A stretch of 64,000 nt of DNA, from NCBI RefSeq assembly GCF_014203645.1, contig NZ_JACHJL010000020.1, positions 62,001-126,000 of the forward strand. The letters run 5' to 3'. Position 1 is the stretch's first letter; each line of letters begins with the position of its first letter. The stretch is from Streptomyces zagrosensis. Lineage in GTDB: Bacteria; Actinomycetota; Actinomycetes; Streptomycetales; Streptomycetaceae. The position numbers and the translations under genes are program-made. The notes beneath the pieces were generated by a model, which saw only the letters and a program-made list of their open reading frames with translations, was not told the origin of the DNA and did no database searches. Positions 8,607 to 17,691 of this stretch are shown one piece after another.

Positions 8607-10340
8607 ATGACATCCACCGAATCCTTCGACGTGGTCGAGGCAACGATCAGTGGGCTCCGAACCGCCCTGGAAGAGGGGCGTACCACCGCCGCCTCGCTGG
8701 TACGTGCCTACCAGGAGCGCATCACGACCTACGACTCGACGAGCACACCCACAGCCCTGAACGCCCTCGTGGTCCCCAACCCTCTGGCACTGTCGGAGGC
8801 GGAGGCCGCTGACGCGCGCCGCTCAGCCGGGCACACGCTGGGTCCGTTGGACGGAATCCCGTACACCGCCAAGGACAGCTACTTGGTGCGCGGGCTCACC
8901 GCCGCCGCCGGATCACCGGCGTTCGCGGGGTTGGTGGCCCAACGCGACGCGTTCACCATCGCACGCCTGCGCGCCGGCGGCGCGATCTGCTTGGGGCTGA
9001 CCAACATGCCACCCATGGCCAACGGTGGCATGCAGCGCGGCCTCTACGGACGTGCGGAGAGCCCTTACGACGCCCGTTACCTCACGGCGCCCTTCGGCTC
9101 CGGCTCCTCCAACGGCTCGGGCACCGCGACCGCGGCGAGCTTCTGCGCGTTCGGCCTGGGCGAGGAAACCTGGTCCAGCGGGCGCGGTCCGGCCTCCAAC
9201 AACGGTCTCTGCGCCTACACCCCCTCGCGCGGGGTCATCTCGGTGCGCGGGAACTGGCCCCTGGTGCCCAGCATGGACGTGGTGGTACCGCACACCCGCA
9301 CCATGGCCGACCTCCTCGAAGTCCTCGATGTCGTGGTCGCCGACGACACTGATGCGCGCGGGGACTTCTGGCGCGTCCAACCGTGGGTGCCCATCCCACC
9401 GGCCAGCGCCGTGCGTCCCGAGTCCTACCTGACGCTAGCGCCCAAGGACGCCGACGAGGCGCGTGCCATCTTGCGCGGCACCACGGTGGGTGTGCCGCGC
9501 ATGTACATCAACGCTGATCCGCAAGCGGGTACAGGCACGGCAGTGGGTATGGGCGGGCCCATGGGGCGCCGCATCTTCACTCCCGCCTCCGTGCTGGATC
9601 TGTGGGCCGCGGCCCGCGCCGACCTGACGGCCGCGGGGGCCACCGTGGTGGAGGTCGACTTCCCGGCGGTGACCAACTACGAGGGCGACCGCCGGGGAGC
9701 CCCCACCATCGCCGACCGCGGCCTGGTGCCGGCCGAATACCTGCACACCGAGGTGGCTGAGCTCGCGGCCTGGGCGTGGGAGGACTTTGTCGCGGCCAAC
9801 GACGACCCGAGGCTGAACACCATCGTCGACGTGGATGGGACTCGCATCTTTCCGCACCCGCCGGGCACACTGCCCGACCGTTACGACCACATGGACGACC
9901 GCATCGCCGACTATCCGCAACTGGCCCGCGAGGTACGAGGGAAGCCCTTCACACACCTCCCGTTCGTCGCCGAAGGCGTCAAAGGGCTGGAACTCACGGG
10001 CCGTGTGGACATGGAGTACTGGATGGCGGGGCTGGGTCTGAACGCGGTGGTCTTCCCGGCGGTGGCCGACGTCGGAGCCGCGGACATGGACGGCAACCCT
10101 CGCACCGCCGATCACGGCTGGGCCAACGGTGTGTGGGTGGCCAACGGCAACCTCGTACCTCGCCACCTCGGGGTACCCACGGTGACCGTGCCCATAGGCA
10201 CCATGGCGGACCTCGCCATGCCGATGGGGCTCACCTTCGCCGGGCCCGCCTACTCCGACTCCTCCCTGCTGCGTCTGGCCGCGGCCTTCGAGGCAACCGG
10301 ACAGCGACGTACCGAACCACCCCGCACGCCGCGGCTGTAG
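8607..10340 (+). CDS. Amidase signature family hydrolase
   Basis: A 577-residue amidase. The Ser-cisSer-Lys triad is visible: Lys in GIPYTAKDSYL near residue 90, the glycine/serine block FGSGSSNGSGTATAASF near 175 and the nucleophile region ETWSSGRGPASNNG near 200. The glycine/serine block is a variant of the standard GGSSGGS, as in the larger amidases that act on aryl or peptide amides. GGGAGGT precedes ATG 8607. It lies 160 bases after the M20 gene on the same strand and is followed by a hairpin, so it is probably the last gene of the operon. No signal peptide. Confidence 0.85.
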   Translation: MTSTESFDVVEATISGLRTALEEGRTTAASLVRAYQERITTYDSTSTPTALNALVVPNPLALSEAEAADARRSAGHTLGPLDGIPYTAKDSYLVRGLTAAAGSPAFAGLVAQRDAFTIARLRAGGAICLGLTNMPPMANGGMQRGLYGRAESPYDARYLTAPFGSGSSNGSGTATAASFCAFGLGEETWSSGRGPASNNGLCAYTPSRGVISVRGNWPLVPSMDVVVPHTRTMADLLEVLDVVVADDTDARGDFWRVQPWVPIPPASAVRPESYLTLAPKDADEARAILRGTTVGVPRMYINADPQAGTGTAVGMGGPMGRRIFTPASVLDLWAAARADLTAAGATVVEVDFPAVTNYEGDRRGAPTIADRGLVPAEYLHTEVAELAAWAWEDFVAANDDPRLNTIVDVDGTRIFPHPPGTLPDRYDHMDDRIADYPQLAREVRGKPFTHLPFVAEGVKGLELTGRVDMEYWMAGLGLNAVVFPAVADVGAADMDGNPRTADHGWANGVWVANGNLVPRHLGVPTVTVPIGTMADLAMPMGLTFAGPAYSDSSLLRLAAAFEATGQRRTEPPRTPRL

Positions 10341-10390
10341 GGGCTTTCGGCACCGCTTACAGGTCTTTCCGCCGAGCGGTGCCGTGACGT

Positions 10391-10424
10391 GGGCCCCCGA
10401 TAGCGTAGATGTAGTCGGGGGGCC
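10391..10424 (+). terminator. Hairpin after the amidase gene
   Basis: GGCCCCCGA and TCGGGGGGCC pair around a 14-base loop, 51 bases after the amidase stop. It abuts the 3' boundary of the group II intron that lies on the minus strand, so it may also have served as an insertion-target hairpin. Confidence 0.5.
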
Positions 10425-10488
10425 TGTTGAGTCGGCACGGAGCGCGGTGCTGGTGTTGCCACCGGTCCGTTTCTCCGTGCCGCTCGCC

Positions 10489-10522
10489 GAACCCGGCGTA
10501 CCCGTCTCCGAGTACCGGGCTC
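10489..10522 (-). ncRNA. Domain V of group II intron I
   Basis: A 34-base hairpin on the minus strand starting GAGCCCGGTAC and ending GTACGCCGGGTTC, with the bulge and tetraloop arrangement of the catalytic domain V. It lies 18 bases after the maturase stop. Confidence 0.75.
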
Positions 10523-10539
10523 TCCACGAACTCTGTCGT

Positions 10540-12005
10540 TCAGGCGTGGTTGAGATGGGTCCAGGGGTTGGGGATCGTGTTGCCTCGGTAGCGGTAGCGG
10601 GTGACCGCCACTGCCTGGAGGTCGAACAGTTCGGTCCCATCTGCCGAGAGCTTGTGCCACCGGCCGGTGTGGTCGGTGAAGCGTCGGCGGACGTCCTTCC
10701 ACTGCCAGCGGTGCAGTGCCATCCACCAACTGATCATCCGGTGCCATGTGAAGCTGGCCAGGGAGGTCAGGGTGGCTTTGCAGACCGCGTGCTTGAAGTA
10801 GTTGGCCCAGCCGCGCATGATCTGGTTGAGCCTGATCAGCACGTCCCTGGGGTTCTGCTGCGACGTTCTGTTCGTCAGGGCACGGATCTTGTCCTTCAGC
10901 TGCCGGATGGGCCGGTCAGCGATGAAGGTGTAGACGTGCCACTTGTCCGTTCCTCGCTTGCGGCGCCACTGGATGCGGAGCCCCAAGAAGTCGAACCCTT
11001 CCGACATGTGCACCACCTGAGTCTTTGCCTGTGAGAGACGAAGGCCAAGGGGTTGCAGCACGTCGGCGATGTCCTCGCGAAGCGCTTCAACGTCGTCGCG
11101 TTCACCGTCGGTCAGGACGACGAAAGTCGTCCGCGTAGCGGACGACTCGACAGTTCGGACTTCCAGTAGCACGGCGTCGCCTGCGCAGGTGGCTGGTGAC
11201 CATCTCCCCGCCCGGTTCCCCGGGCCGCGTCAGGTGCTCGTCGAGCGCCGACAGGGCAATGTTCGCCAGGAGTGGGGAGAGGATGCCGCCCTGCGGGGTG
11301 CCGGTGAGCGTGTCCTCGCGGTTGTTGTCCTCGGTGCGGACGCCGGCCTTGAGGAACGCCTTGACCAGCCGCAGCACGCGCTTGTCCTTGACCCGGTGTC
11401 GCACTCGGTCCATCAGGGCCGTGTGGTCGATCGAGTCGAAGCACGCCTCGATGTCCGCGTCCAGGACCCAGCGGTAGCCGTGGGTGCCGTGGAAGTGGAT
11501 CTCGGCAATCGCGTCGTGCGCCCGCCGCAGGGGCCGGAAGCCGTAGGAGACCGGCTTGAAGTCGGCCTCGAGAATCGGCTCCAGCACCAGCTTGAGGGCC
11601 GCCTGGACCACCCGGTCGGCGATGGTCGGGATGCCGAGCTTGCGCACCTTTCCACTGCCACCGGGCTTGGGAATCTTGCGTTCACGCACTGGCAGCGGGC
11701 GGAAGCCACCCGATTTGAGTACGTGCCGGAGATCCTCCAAGAACCCTTGAGGGCCACTCACGCTCGATGTTGACGGCGGTGACGCCGTCCACCCCGGGCG
11801 TTTTGGCCCCCTTGTTTCCCGCGACCCGTTCGAACGCCACCAGGAGCGTCGCCGGATCGCACACGAGGTTGAACAGATCGTCGAACCTGCGGCCCTGATC
11901 GGCCGCCGCCCAACGGTGAAGTTTGGCCTGCATCCCCGATACCCGCTGGTGAGACCCCATCGGGGCCTCCGGGGCACCGCTGTTCAGCGGTGCTTCTTTC
12001 AGCAT
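10540..12005 (-). pseudogene. Group II intron reverse transcriptase/maturase, frameshifted twice
   Basis: The protein runs across three frames. Residues from MLKEAP at 12005 through GNKGAKTPGVDGVTAVNIERE are in one frame. A one-base change near 11757 moves to the frame with GPQGFLEDL, the RT fingers (YGFRPLRRAHDAI) and palm (TPQGGILSPLLANI). After VVRYADDF an extra base in the A-run at 11123-11125 moves to the frame with VVLTDGERDD and the maturase X region (GWANYFKHAV, then NPWTHLNHA at the end). RT motifs including YADD are present, so only the indels break it. There is no HNH domain. The intron could move only with a maturase supplied in trans. Confidence 0.8.
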
Positions 12006-12649
12006 TGCAGCCTCCTCTCTTCTCGATTCCGCTGCCGCCCTTCCCCATGTGCCGGGCTTTCCCCGGCTCGGAGTACTACGGCGGCTCCGTCCCGTCCCGG
12101 CCCGCTCGGCCGACGATGGGCCCAGCCTGCGATAACGCTGGAGGCGTTGTCCCAGGTCAGGACCGGAACGGTTCCCGTGTTCACGTGTTGTTCGATCGAC
12201 GGAGGAGGAGCCCGGCTATACCCCCGCGGCATCGCCACGACTACCCCGCAGCACTTCGTCGTGGCCTCCCCGGGAGACACATAGCAACCGCCCGGGAAGT
12301 TCCCTGCCTCCAAGGAGGCAGAAACGCACCGCATCCAGCCCAGATCCGCCAGGTTCGAGCTGGTGACGAGTAAGGAGGCGTCAACGCCGGTTCCTCGCGT
12401 ACTCCTTTCCGTCTTGCTTGCCGGACCCGCACCATCTGGCAGTGCTGATACGTCCCGGCTTTGTCAGGGCCGCTTGCCGCCCTCCCCGGCACCTCCCGGG
12501 TCGGGCTGCCCTCAGCTTCGACCGCCCTGCTGCGACAGGGCGGCGGTGGCGTCCTGTCACCGCCACTCGAACAACTCGCGCCTCACGGCGCACCTATGTG
12601 TTTCGTCAAGGTGTCTGAGTTCGGTTTTGGCTGGTTTGGCTTGATGGGG

Positions 12650-13860
12650 TCATGCGGCGAGTTGGACGTCCTTGAGGGGGGCGGGGTTGGTAGAAGGTGC
12701 CGTCGCGGAGGATGGCGAACAGGACGTTGATGCGTTGGCGGGCCAGGCGGAGGAGGGCTTGGGTGTGGATTTTGTCGCGGGCTCGCTGGCGGTCGTAGTA
12801 AGTGCGGGAGGCTGGATCGGCGTTCATGCAGGTGAAGGCGGACAGGAACATGGCGCGTTTGAGTTGCCGGTTGCCGCTTCGGGGTGCGTGTTCGCCGTGG
12901 ATCGAGGTCCCGGAGGATTTCGTCGTCCGGCGTAGGAGGCGAGGTGGGCGGCGGTGGGGAAGCTGGTGCCGTCGCCGACGGTGACCAGCAGGACGGCGGC
13001 GGTCCTGACGCCGACGCCGGGCATCGAGGGTGAGGACCGGGGAAAGAGGGTGGGCCTCCAGCAGGGCGTTGAATCTGCGCTTCCATCGCCCGGCGCTGGG
13101 TGTGGACCGCGGCGAGCGAGGCGGCCAGGGAGGGCACGACGATGTCGAAGGTGCCGGTGCCCGGGACGACGACGGTTTGCTCGTCGAGCGCGTCGAAGAC
13201 GTCGTCGATGAGTCGGGCTGCCATGCGGGGGGCTGTCGGGCGGATGAGCTCGACGAGCCTGCGGCGGCCGGCCTTGCGCAGGGCGGACGGGGAGCCGTAG
13301 CGCTCCAGCAGCCAGGTGACGGCCTGGTGGTCCAGGCGGGGGCCCACAACGCGCTCCAGTGACGGGTGGAACTGGGTGAGCAGGCCGCGTATCCGGTTGG
13401 AGGTGCGGGTGGCCTCGGCGGCGAGGTCCTGGTCGAAGCCGACCAGGACGGTGAGTTCGTCGGTGATCTCGTCGGTGAGGTGCAGCGAGCGCGGGGTGTG
13501 CGGCATGGTGCGGGCTGCGTCCGCGATGACCGCAGCGTCCTTCGCGTCGGTCTTGGCCTCGCCCGGGTACAGGTCGGCGATCCGCCGCATCGCGAGTCCG
13601 GGCAGGTAGGCGACCTTGCAGCCCGCTTCCCGGGCGACCGTGAGCGGGAGGGCTCCGATGGATGCGGGCTGGTCCACGATCACCAGTACGGTGCCGAACT
13701 TCGCGGCCAGTTTATTGAACACGGCCCGCAGTTTCAGCTCGCTGTTGGGCAGTTGCCTGTCGAAGACCTTCTTGCCGGCCGGGGTGAGTCCGTGGCCGTG
13801 GTGGGCACTCTTACCGACGTCCAGGCCGAGGAACACGCCTACGTTTTCGGTGTTGAACAT
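12650..13860 (-). pseudogene. IS110-family transposase, at least four frameshifts
   Basis: The N-terminal DEDD recombinase domain starts MFNTENVGVFLGLDVGKSAHH at 13860 (AAGGGTG ahead) and is intact to AMEAQI near 13070. It then jumps frame to NALLEAHPLSPVLT, again to MPGVGVRTAAVLLVTVGDG (the Tnp_20 domain with its serine region), again to GTSIHGEHAPR through TYYDRQRARDK, and finally to APLKDVQLAA with stop at 12650. The expected length is about 400 residues. All blocks are in order with no large deletion, so decay is by small indels (or by sequencing error in C-runs). The element is flanked on both sides by group II introns. Confidence 0.85.
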
Positions 13861-13970
13861 CGCACCCTTCCAGCGCAGTCGAACGTGCCGGCCTCGGCGG
13901 TGGTGTCGTAGTGAAGTAGGCCGCCGGCGAGGTGCCCGTGGTGCGGGTCCTTTTCCGACGGCCCCTTCCC

Positions 13971-14004
13971 GAACGACGCGTGCGGCTTTCACCGCACGTC
14001 GCTC
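13971..14004 (-). ncRNA. Domain V of group II intron II
   Basis: A 34-base hairpin reading GAGCGACGTGCGGTGAAAG then CCGCACGCGTCGTTC on the minus strand, a close match to the catalytic domain V consensus. Unusually, the maturase stop codon (TGA) lies in its terminal loop. Confidence 0.8.
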
Positions 14005-15803
14005 TCCAGAGTTCGTTTCCGGGTGGAGGAAGTAGCCCGACCAGCGTGGATGTCATGGTGGCAGGTCTGGCAGACAATGAGCGTCTTGCGTTTCTTGCTC
14101 GCCATGAGAGTCACCCACGAAGGACGGTCCGGCCGTCCAGGCCGTTTCAGATCAGCCATTTTCCGGATGTGATGGACGTGCAGATTCGATTTCTCCCCAC
14201 ACATCTCACACTCGCCAACCAGCAGCCGCTGCAAGAGTTCATTGCCGCGAGTACGATTGGTGGCTGGTGCTCGGTCCCTGATCTCGGCTGTGCGTTTACG
14301 CTTGAGTGGTATCCCACCGAAGGTGGCGATCAGTGGTTTCCTTCCTTTGTCACGTGGAACAGTGACTTGCAAGCACCAGCGCGGACCGTCCGGGGTCTCA
14401 ATGGCCCCATGAAATCTACGGGCCATCTTGCGGACGGTTGACTTGTGCTTGTTCGCGAGGGTCTTGAGCATCGATGTCTCCATGACCCATCGCAAAACAC
14501 CCAGACGGTGAACGTTCTGAGCGAGAAGGTAGTACTGCACCAAACCTCGGTACTCCGCCTGGTACTTCACCACGATTGAGTAATCACTGTCGTGGATTAG
14601 CCCCCCGCGGGATTCTGGTTTCCCGCGCTTCATGTAGATCGCACACTTCTGCCGGATGACTTGCTGCGGCACATAGAGTCCCATCACGCCGTTGGCTGCA
14701 CGGCGCCCTCCGGATATCTTCGTGTCACTGCGTTGAGCCCTTACTGAGTAACCGAGAAAGCTCGCCGCCTGGGTGGCAGCGTGCGTGATGAGGGTCTTGG
14801 ACTCGGACAGCTCCAACTTGAGCTCTTCCCGCAGGAAGATCCGAATCCTTTCCTTCACCTGCTCGGCCTCGCTCTTGGGCCCGGCGAAACCGAGAAGCCA
14901 GTCGTCGGCGTACCTCACATACCGGAGACGCCGATAGCCCGGATCGTTCAGGTCGAGGCTTGGCCTGCTCCGTTGCTCCTGCCGCAGCATCAGCACGGTT
15001 TCGGTGTCACCCCGCTTTCTAGCCCTGGCGATCTGGGTGGCCACTCGCTGGTACTCGGGGTGACGCCGTCGCGTATCACCTCGGTTGTATTCCGGCAGCA
15101 GACACTGTTCAACGAATCGGTCGAGCCGGTCCAGATAGATGTTGGACAGGATCGGTGAAGCCACTCCACCCTGCGGGGCACCGCTGAGCGTAGAGTTCCA
15201 CCGCCAGTCCTCCAAATATCCAGCCTTTAGCATCCTGCTGATCAACTGCAAGAATCGACCGTCGGGGATCTTCTCCGAAAGGATGCTGAGCATCATCTCG
15301 TGATCCAGACTGCCGAAACAGTCGGAGATGTCACCCTCGATGAACCAATGCGTGCCCTTCCAGGTCTCCGCCACGTCACGTAATGCCGTATGGCATCCTC
15401 GCCCGGGACGGAACCCGTGAGAACGGTCAGAAAACTGGACGTCGTAATACGCCTCCAATAGAAGGCGCACTACTTCGGCAACCAGCTTGTCAGACCAGAT
15501 GGGCAGTCCCAGCGGGCGCTTCTTGCATGACCCTTTCTTCTCGATGTAGACCCGCTTTACTGGCGCCCACCGATACGATTCCGAGCGCAGGACTCCGATG
15601 ATCGAGTCGATCTTTGCCAGTGACATTCCATCCGCAGTCTCCCCGTTGACCCCAGGCGTCATTGCGCCTGCATTGGACTGGATTCGCCCGTAGGCCATGA
15701 GGAACAGGCTCGAATTGAACAGCTGCCGATAGACCCTCTCCAGCGGCAGACCACGTCTGCCGCGCTCCCGAATGACATGTAAGACCGTTTCAGCGTTCTG
15801 CAT
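13989..15803 (-). CDS. Group II intron reverse transcriptase/maturase with HNH endonuclease
   Basis: A 604-residue multifunctional protein. RT blocks are KRPLGLPIWSDKLV, SHGFRPGRGCHTAL, FIEGDISDCFGSLDH (catalytic Asp), GAPQGGVASPILSNI and RYVRYADDWLLG (YADD). A thumb/maturase X region spans about 400-500. The C-terminus is an HNH/zinc domain: CEMCG, then HVHHIRKMADL and CQTCHHDIH. It would splice its intron and reverse-transcribe it into target DNA with second-strand cleavage. GGGAGG lies eight bases before ATG 15803. It is complete, unlike the maturase of intron I. The last residues (LESDVR) are encoded inside domain V. Confidence 0.93.
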   Translation of the reverse strand: MQNAETVLHVIRERGRRGLPLERVYRQLFNSSLFLMAYGRIQSNAGAMTPGVNGETADGMSLAKIDSIIGVLRSESYRWAPVKRVYIEKKGSCKKRPLGLPIWSDKLVAEVVRLLLEAYYDVQFSDRSHGFRPGRGCHTALRDVAETWKGTHWFIEGDISDCFGSLDHEMMLSILSEKIPDGRFLQLISRMLKAGYLEDWRWNSTLSGAPQGGVASPILSNIYLDRLDRFVEQCLLPEYNRGDTRRRHPEYQRVATQIARARKRGDTETVLMLRQEQRSRPSLDLNDPGYRRLRYVRYADDWLLGFAGPKSEAEQVKERIRIFLREELKLELSESKTLITHAATQAASFLGYSVRAQRSDTKISGGRRAANGVMGLYVPQQVIRQKCAIYMKRGKPESRGGLIHDSDYSIVVKYQAEYRGLVQYYLLAQNVHRLGVLRWVMETSMLKTLANKHKSTVRKMARRFHGAIETPDGPRWCLQVTVPRDKGRKPLIATFGGIPLKRKRTAEIRDRAPATNRTRGNELLQRLLVGECEMCGEKSNLHVHHIRKMADLKRPGRPDRPSWVTLMASKKRKTLIVCQTCHHDIHAGRATSSTRKRTLESDVR

Positions 15804-16334
15804 TACGCATGCCTCCCGGCCGCAATGTCCTGATCTCCTGTGCTCCTTTGCCCTGTGGACGGACTTCCCGTCCCCCTTGGCAGGTCGTTACTCCTGCGAC
15901 TACTACGAGCACTCCGTCGCCTTAGGACTCGCCTCCCGTAGGCGATCCCGTGGTGCGTCTTCGTTGTACGTATCGAGCTCGACGTAGGCCGCCCACTCAT
16001 CTCCTTGACCACCCTCGCTGGGAGGCGCTCCTCGTCCCGGAGGTTGCCTTGCCAACGCGAGCCAAAGGCGGGCAGGACGAGATGTCGGTGACAGGCGTCG
16101 TTCCGACGGCAGTGGTAGACGCCGCTGGAGATTGGGCTTCAGGCAATCCAGCTTTGGCCATATCGAACGAGTCTCGCGGGGCAGTGTCCTGGACGCCTCC
16201 AGACGGCCCCCGCTTCCCTGGCATGCTGTTGTCCCCTCGCGCTTTCGCGTCCAGGTAAGCCAGGCGACTCAAGAACATCCCTCCAAGTTCTTCCCGACTG
16301 CGTCGGGGATACAACAAAGCGCCGCACGGCGCAC

Positions 16335-16490
16335 CGCGCGCATCCACGTTATGCAGACCTGCCGCCCGCGAACCGTCCGGCATTGCGCCGGACCGGACGG
16401 TGGCCGGACCTCTCATCAGCGACTTTGACGGCACCTCCCAGGTCATGCCTTCTCATGCCTTCGACAGGGGGACACAGTCATGCCGGGCCC
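16335..16490 (-). other. Possible IS110 left end (non-coding)
   Basis: If intron II is removed, this stretch would lie directly upstream of the IS110 transposase start, where IS110 elements keep the non-coding left end that encodes their target-choosing RNA. It contains an inverted pair near 16372-16400 (CCGTCCGG and CCGGACGG). The exact outer boundary is not visible because IS110 elements lack clear terminal repeats. Confidence 0.3.
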
Positions 16491-16689
16491 GGAGGCTAGC
16501 GGCCCCATTGCAGGACCACGAAAAACATAACGGGCGGACTGGCCAACTAAAGGCGAGCGATCTACTAATCAGCTAGCGGAAGAGATAGCTAACCGCTCCG
16601 GCCCGGCCAGGGGCCAGGGGTGGCTACGATGCGAAACGTCCTGCCCCGACAGCTGCGATGCCGGGGGCAGGAAGTGGTCACGGGAGCTA

Positions 16690-16957
16690 CCCAAGCCAGA
16701 CGACTGGTGAGGACAGACAGGCGGCGCAGGGGCCGGTTCACCCAGTAGGTGAGGGAGAGCTGGCCGACGGAGGCGTGACGGACGTCCTCGCCCTTGAGGT
16801 CCTCCGCGTTCCACTGCTGGAAGCCCCACGGATCGGCCGAAGCGGAGTCCAGGACGTCTCACACCATGTCTTCGACGGCCTCGGGCAGGGCTTCGAGGAC
16901 CTTGGCGGCCGGGGCGGAGAAGCGGACCGCGTACGGCTGTTGTGCGGCCACCGGCGC
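16690..16957 (-). pseudogene. RelE/ParE-like toxin remnant
   Basis: The minus strand reads YAVRFSAPAAKVLEALPEAV, EDMV, a TGA stop at 16859-16861, then DVLDSASADPWGFQQWNAED, KGEDVRHASVGQLSLTYWVN. The layout (strand, helix pair, then a ..Y.V... strand) fits the RelE/ParE superfamily. The stop stands where a Trp codon is expected (TGG to TGA). No ribosome site is clear. It follows a DUF6247 remnant, a pairing seen in streptomycetes. Confidence 0.5.
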
Positions 16958-17262
16958 CGCCCGCGGAGCTCCGCTATGTCGACGAACTCGCTGTGGTCGT
17001 AGCCGGAGGCGACGAACGTGCGACGGCCGGGGCGTGGGCGAAGCGGCCCTGCCAGTCCTGGACGACCTCATACGGCCCGCCGAGGGAGAACGCGCGCCGC
17101 GATTCCTCAAGCGCGGCCGTTCACTCCCGCTCGAAGGCCGGCGCCCACGTGCTCGCGCGCTTGTCGGCGCGCAGTTGGGCGAGCAGTTCGCGATCGGCTC
17201 CCCCGGGTGCCGGGCGGCTGGCGCCCGCAGTGTGTGCCTTGCCGGATGCTCGGCGTAGAGGT
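16957..17262 (-). pseudogene. DUF6247-like antitoxin-type remnant
   Basis: The minus strand reads ADRELLAQLRADKRAS, FERE, a TGA stop where Trp is expected, then TAALEESRRAFSLGGPYEVV and QDWQGRFAHAPAVA. After an indel the frame gives ASGYDHSEFVDIAELRG. This matches the C-terminal part of DUF6247 proteins (E..ALE.A...F.L..L..V...W). At least one stop and one indel break it, and I see no start codon. Confidence 0.5.
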
Positions 17263-17283
17263 CTATAGTGCTAGGCAACTAGC
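17239..17283 (+). promoter_or_regulatory. Promoter and operator of the GntR-ABC operon
   Basis: TATAGT at 17264 serves as a likely -10, with TTGCCG at 17239 a possible but long-spaced -35. Directly downstream GCTAG-GCAA-CTAGC (17270-17283) is a perfect inverted repeat placed where a YtrA-type repressor would block transcription. Self-repression by the first gene is the likely arrangement. Confidence 0.5.
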
Positions 17284-17298
17284 TAAATGGAGGAATGG

Positions 17299-17691
17299 GT
17301 GATTGAGTTCCACCTAAACAGCCGGTCCGGCTTGTCCCCGTACCAGCAGTTGGTGCAGCAAGTGCGGCATGCACTGCGGTTGGGACTGCTGAAGGAGGGG
17401 GACCGACTGCCGACGGTCAAGGAGGTGGCGAGGCAAATGGCAGTCAACCCGAACACGGTGCTCAAGGCGTACCGGGAGCTGGAACACGACGGTCTGGTGG
17501 CTGCCCGTCCCGGCGTCGGCACGTTCGTGACCCGGACGCTGGCTGATGCCTCGCTCGCCGCGCACGGACCGCTCCAGAAGGACCTACAGCGCTGGCTGAC
17601 CAAGGCCCGCCTGGCCGGGCTCGACGACGAAAGCATCGAGGCGCTGTTCGTGAACACCTTCCGTAACGCCGCCAGAGAGGACGTAGCGTGA
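17299..17691 (+). CDS. GntR-family regulator, YtrA type
   Basis: A 130-residue repressor. The winged helix-turn-helix covers about residues 10-75 (SPYQQLVQQVRHALRLG, LPTVKEVARQMAVNPNTVLKA, GLVAARPGVGTFV), followed by a short C-terminal dimerisation tail, as in YtrA regulators that control ABC exporters. GTG 17299 is chosen because GGAGG precedes it by five bases; ATG 17287 has no site. The stop overlaps the ATPase start. It probably binds the inverted repeat ahead of its own gene and is released by a cell-envelope or drug signal. Confidence 0.88.
   Translation: MIEFHLNSRSGLSPYQQLVQQVRHALRLGLLKEGDRLPTVKEVARQMAVNPNTVLKAYRELEHDGLVAARPGVGTFVTRTLADASLAAHGPLQKDLQRWLTKARLAGLDDESIEALFVNTFRNAAREDVA

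Larger units (their letters stand above)
10426..12593 (-). mobile_element. Group II intron I (frameshifted maturase)
   Basis: Read on the minus strand, the element starts at 12593 with GTGCGCCGTGAGGCGC, matching the GUGYG start of group II introns, and ends near 10426 with CGACTCAAC. A typical domain V sits 60 bases before the 3' end and a domain VI-like stem follows. The encoded protein fills domain IV. It lies at the right end of the dead IS110 element: the 5' exon ends CTTGACGAAACACATAG and the 3' exon starts AGGCCCC. Boundaries are good to a few bases. Confidence 0.7.
13911..16334 (-). mobile_element. Group II intron II (intact maturase)
   Basis: On the minus strand the element begins at 16334 with GTGCGCCGTGCGGCGCTTTG, close to the start of intron I, and ends near 13911 with CGGCCTACTTCAC. 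About 530 bases of folded RNA (domains I-III) precede the maturase gene, and domains V and VI follow. It is inserted just ahead of the IS110 transposase gene, in the same orientation. Boundaries rest on the GUGYG start and on domain VI geometry. Confidence 0.72.

Noticed and set aside
9435..10640. A 401-codon minus-strand frame crossing the amidase gene and intron end
   Set aside because: It is antisense to the amidase and crosses the intron 3' boundary; no motif is present.
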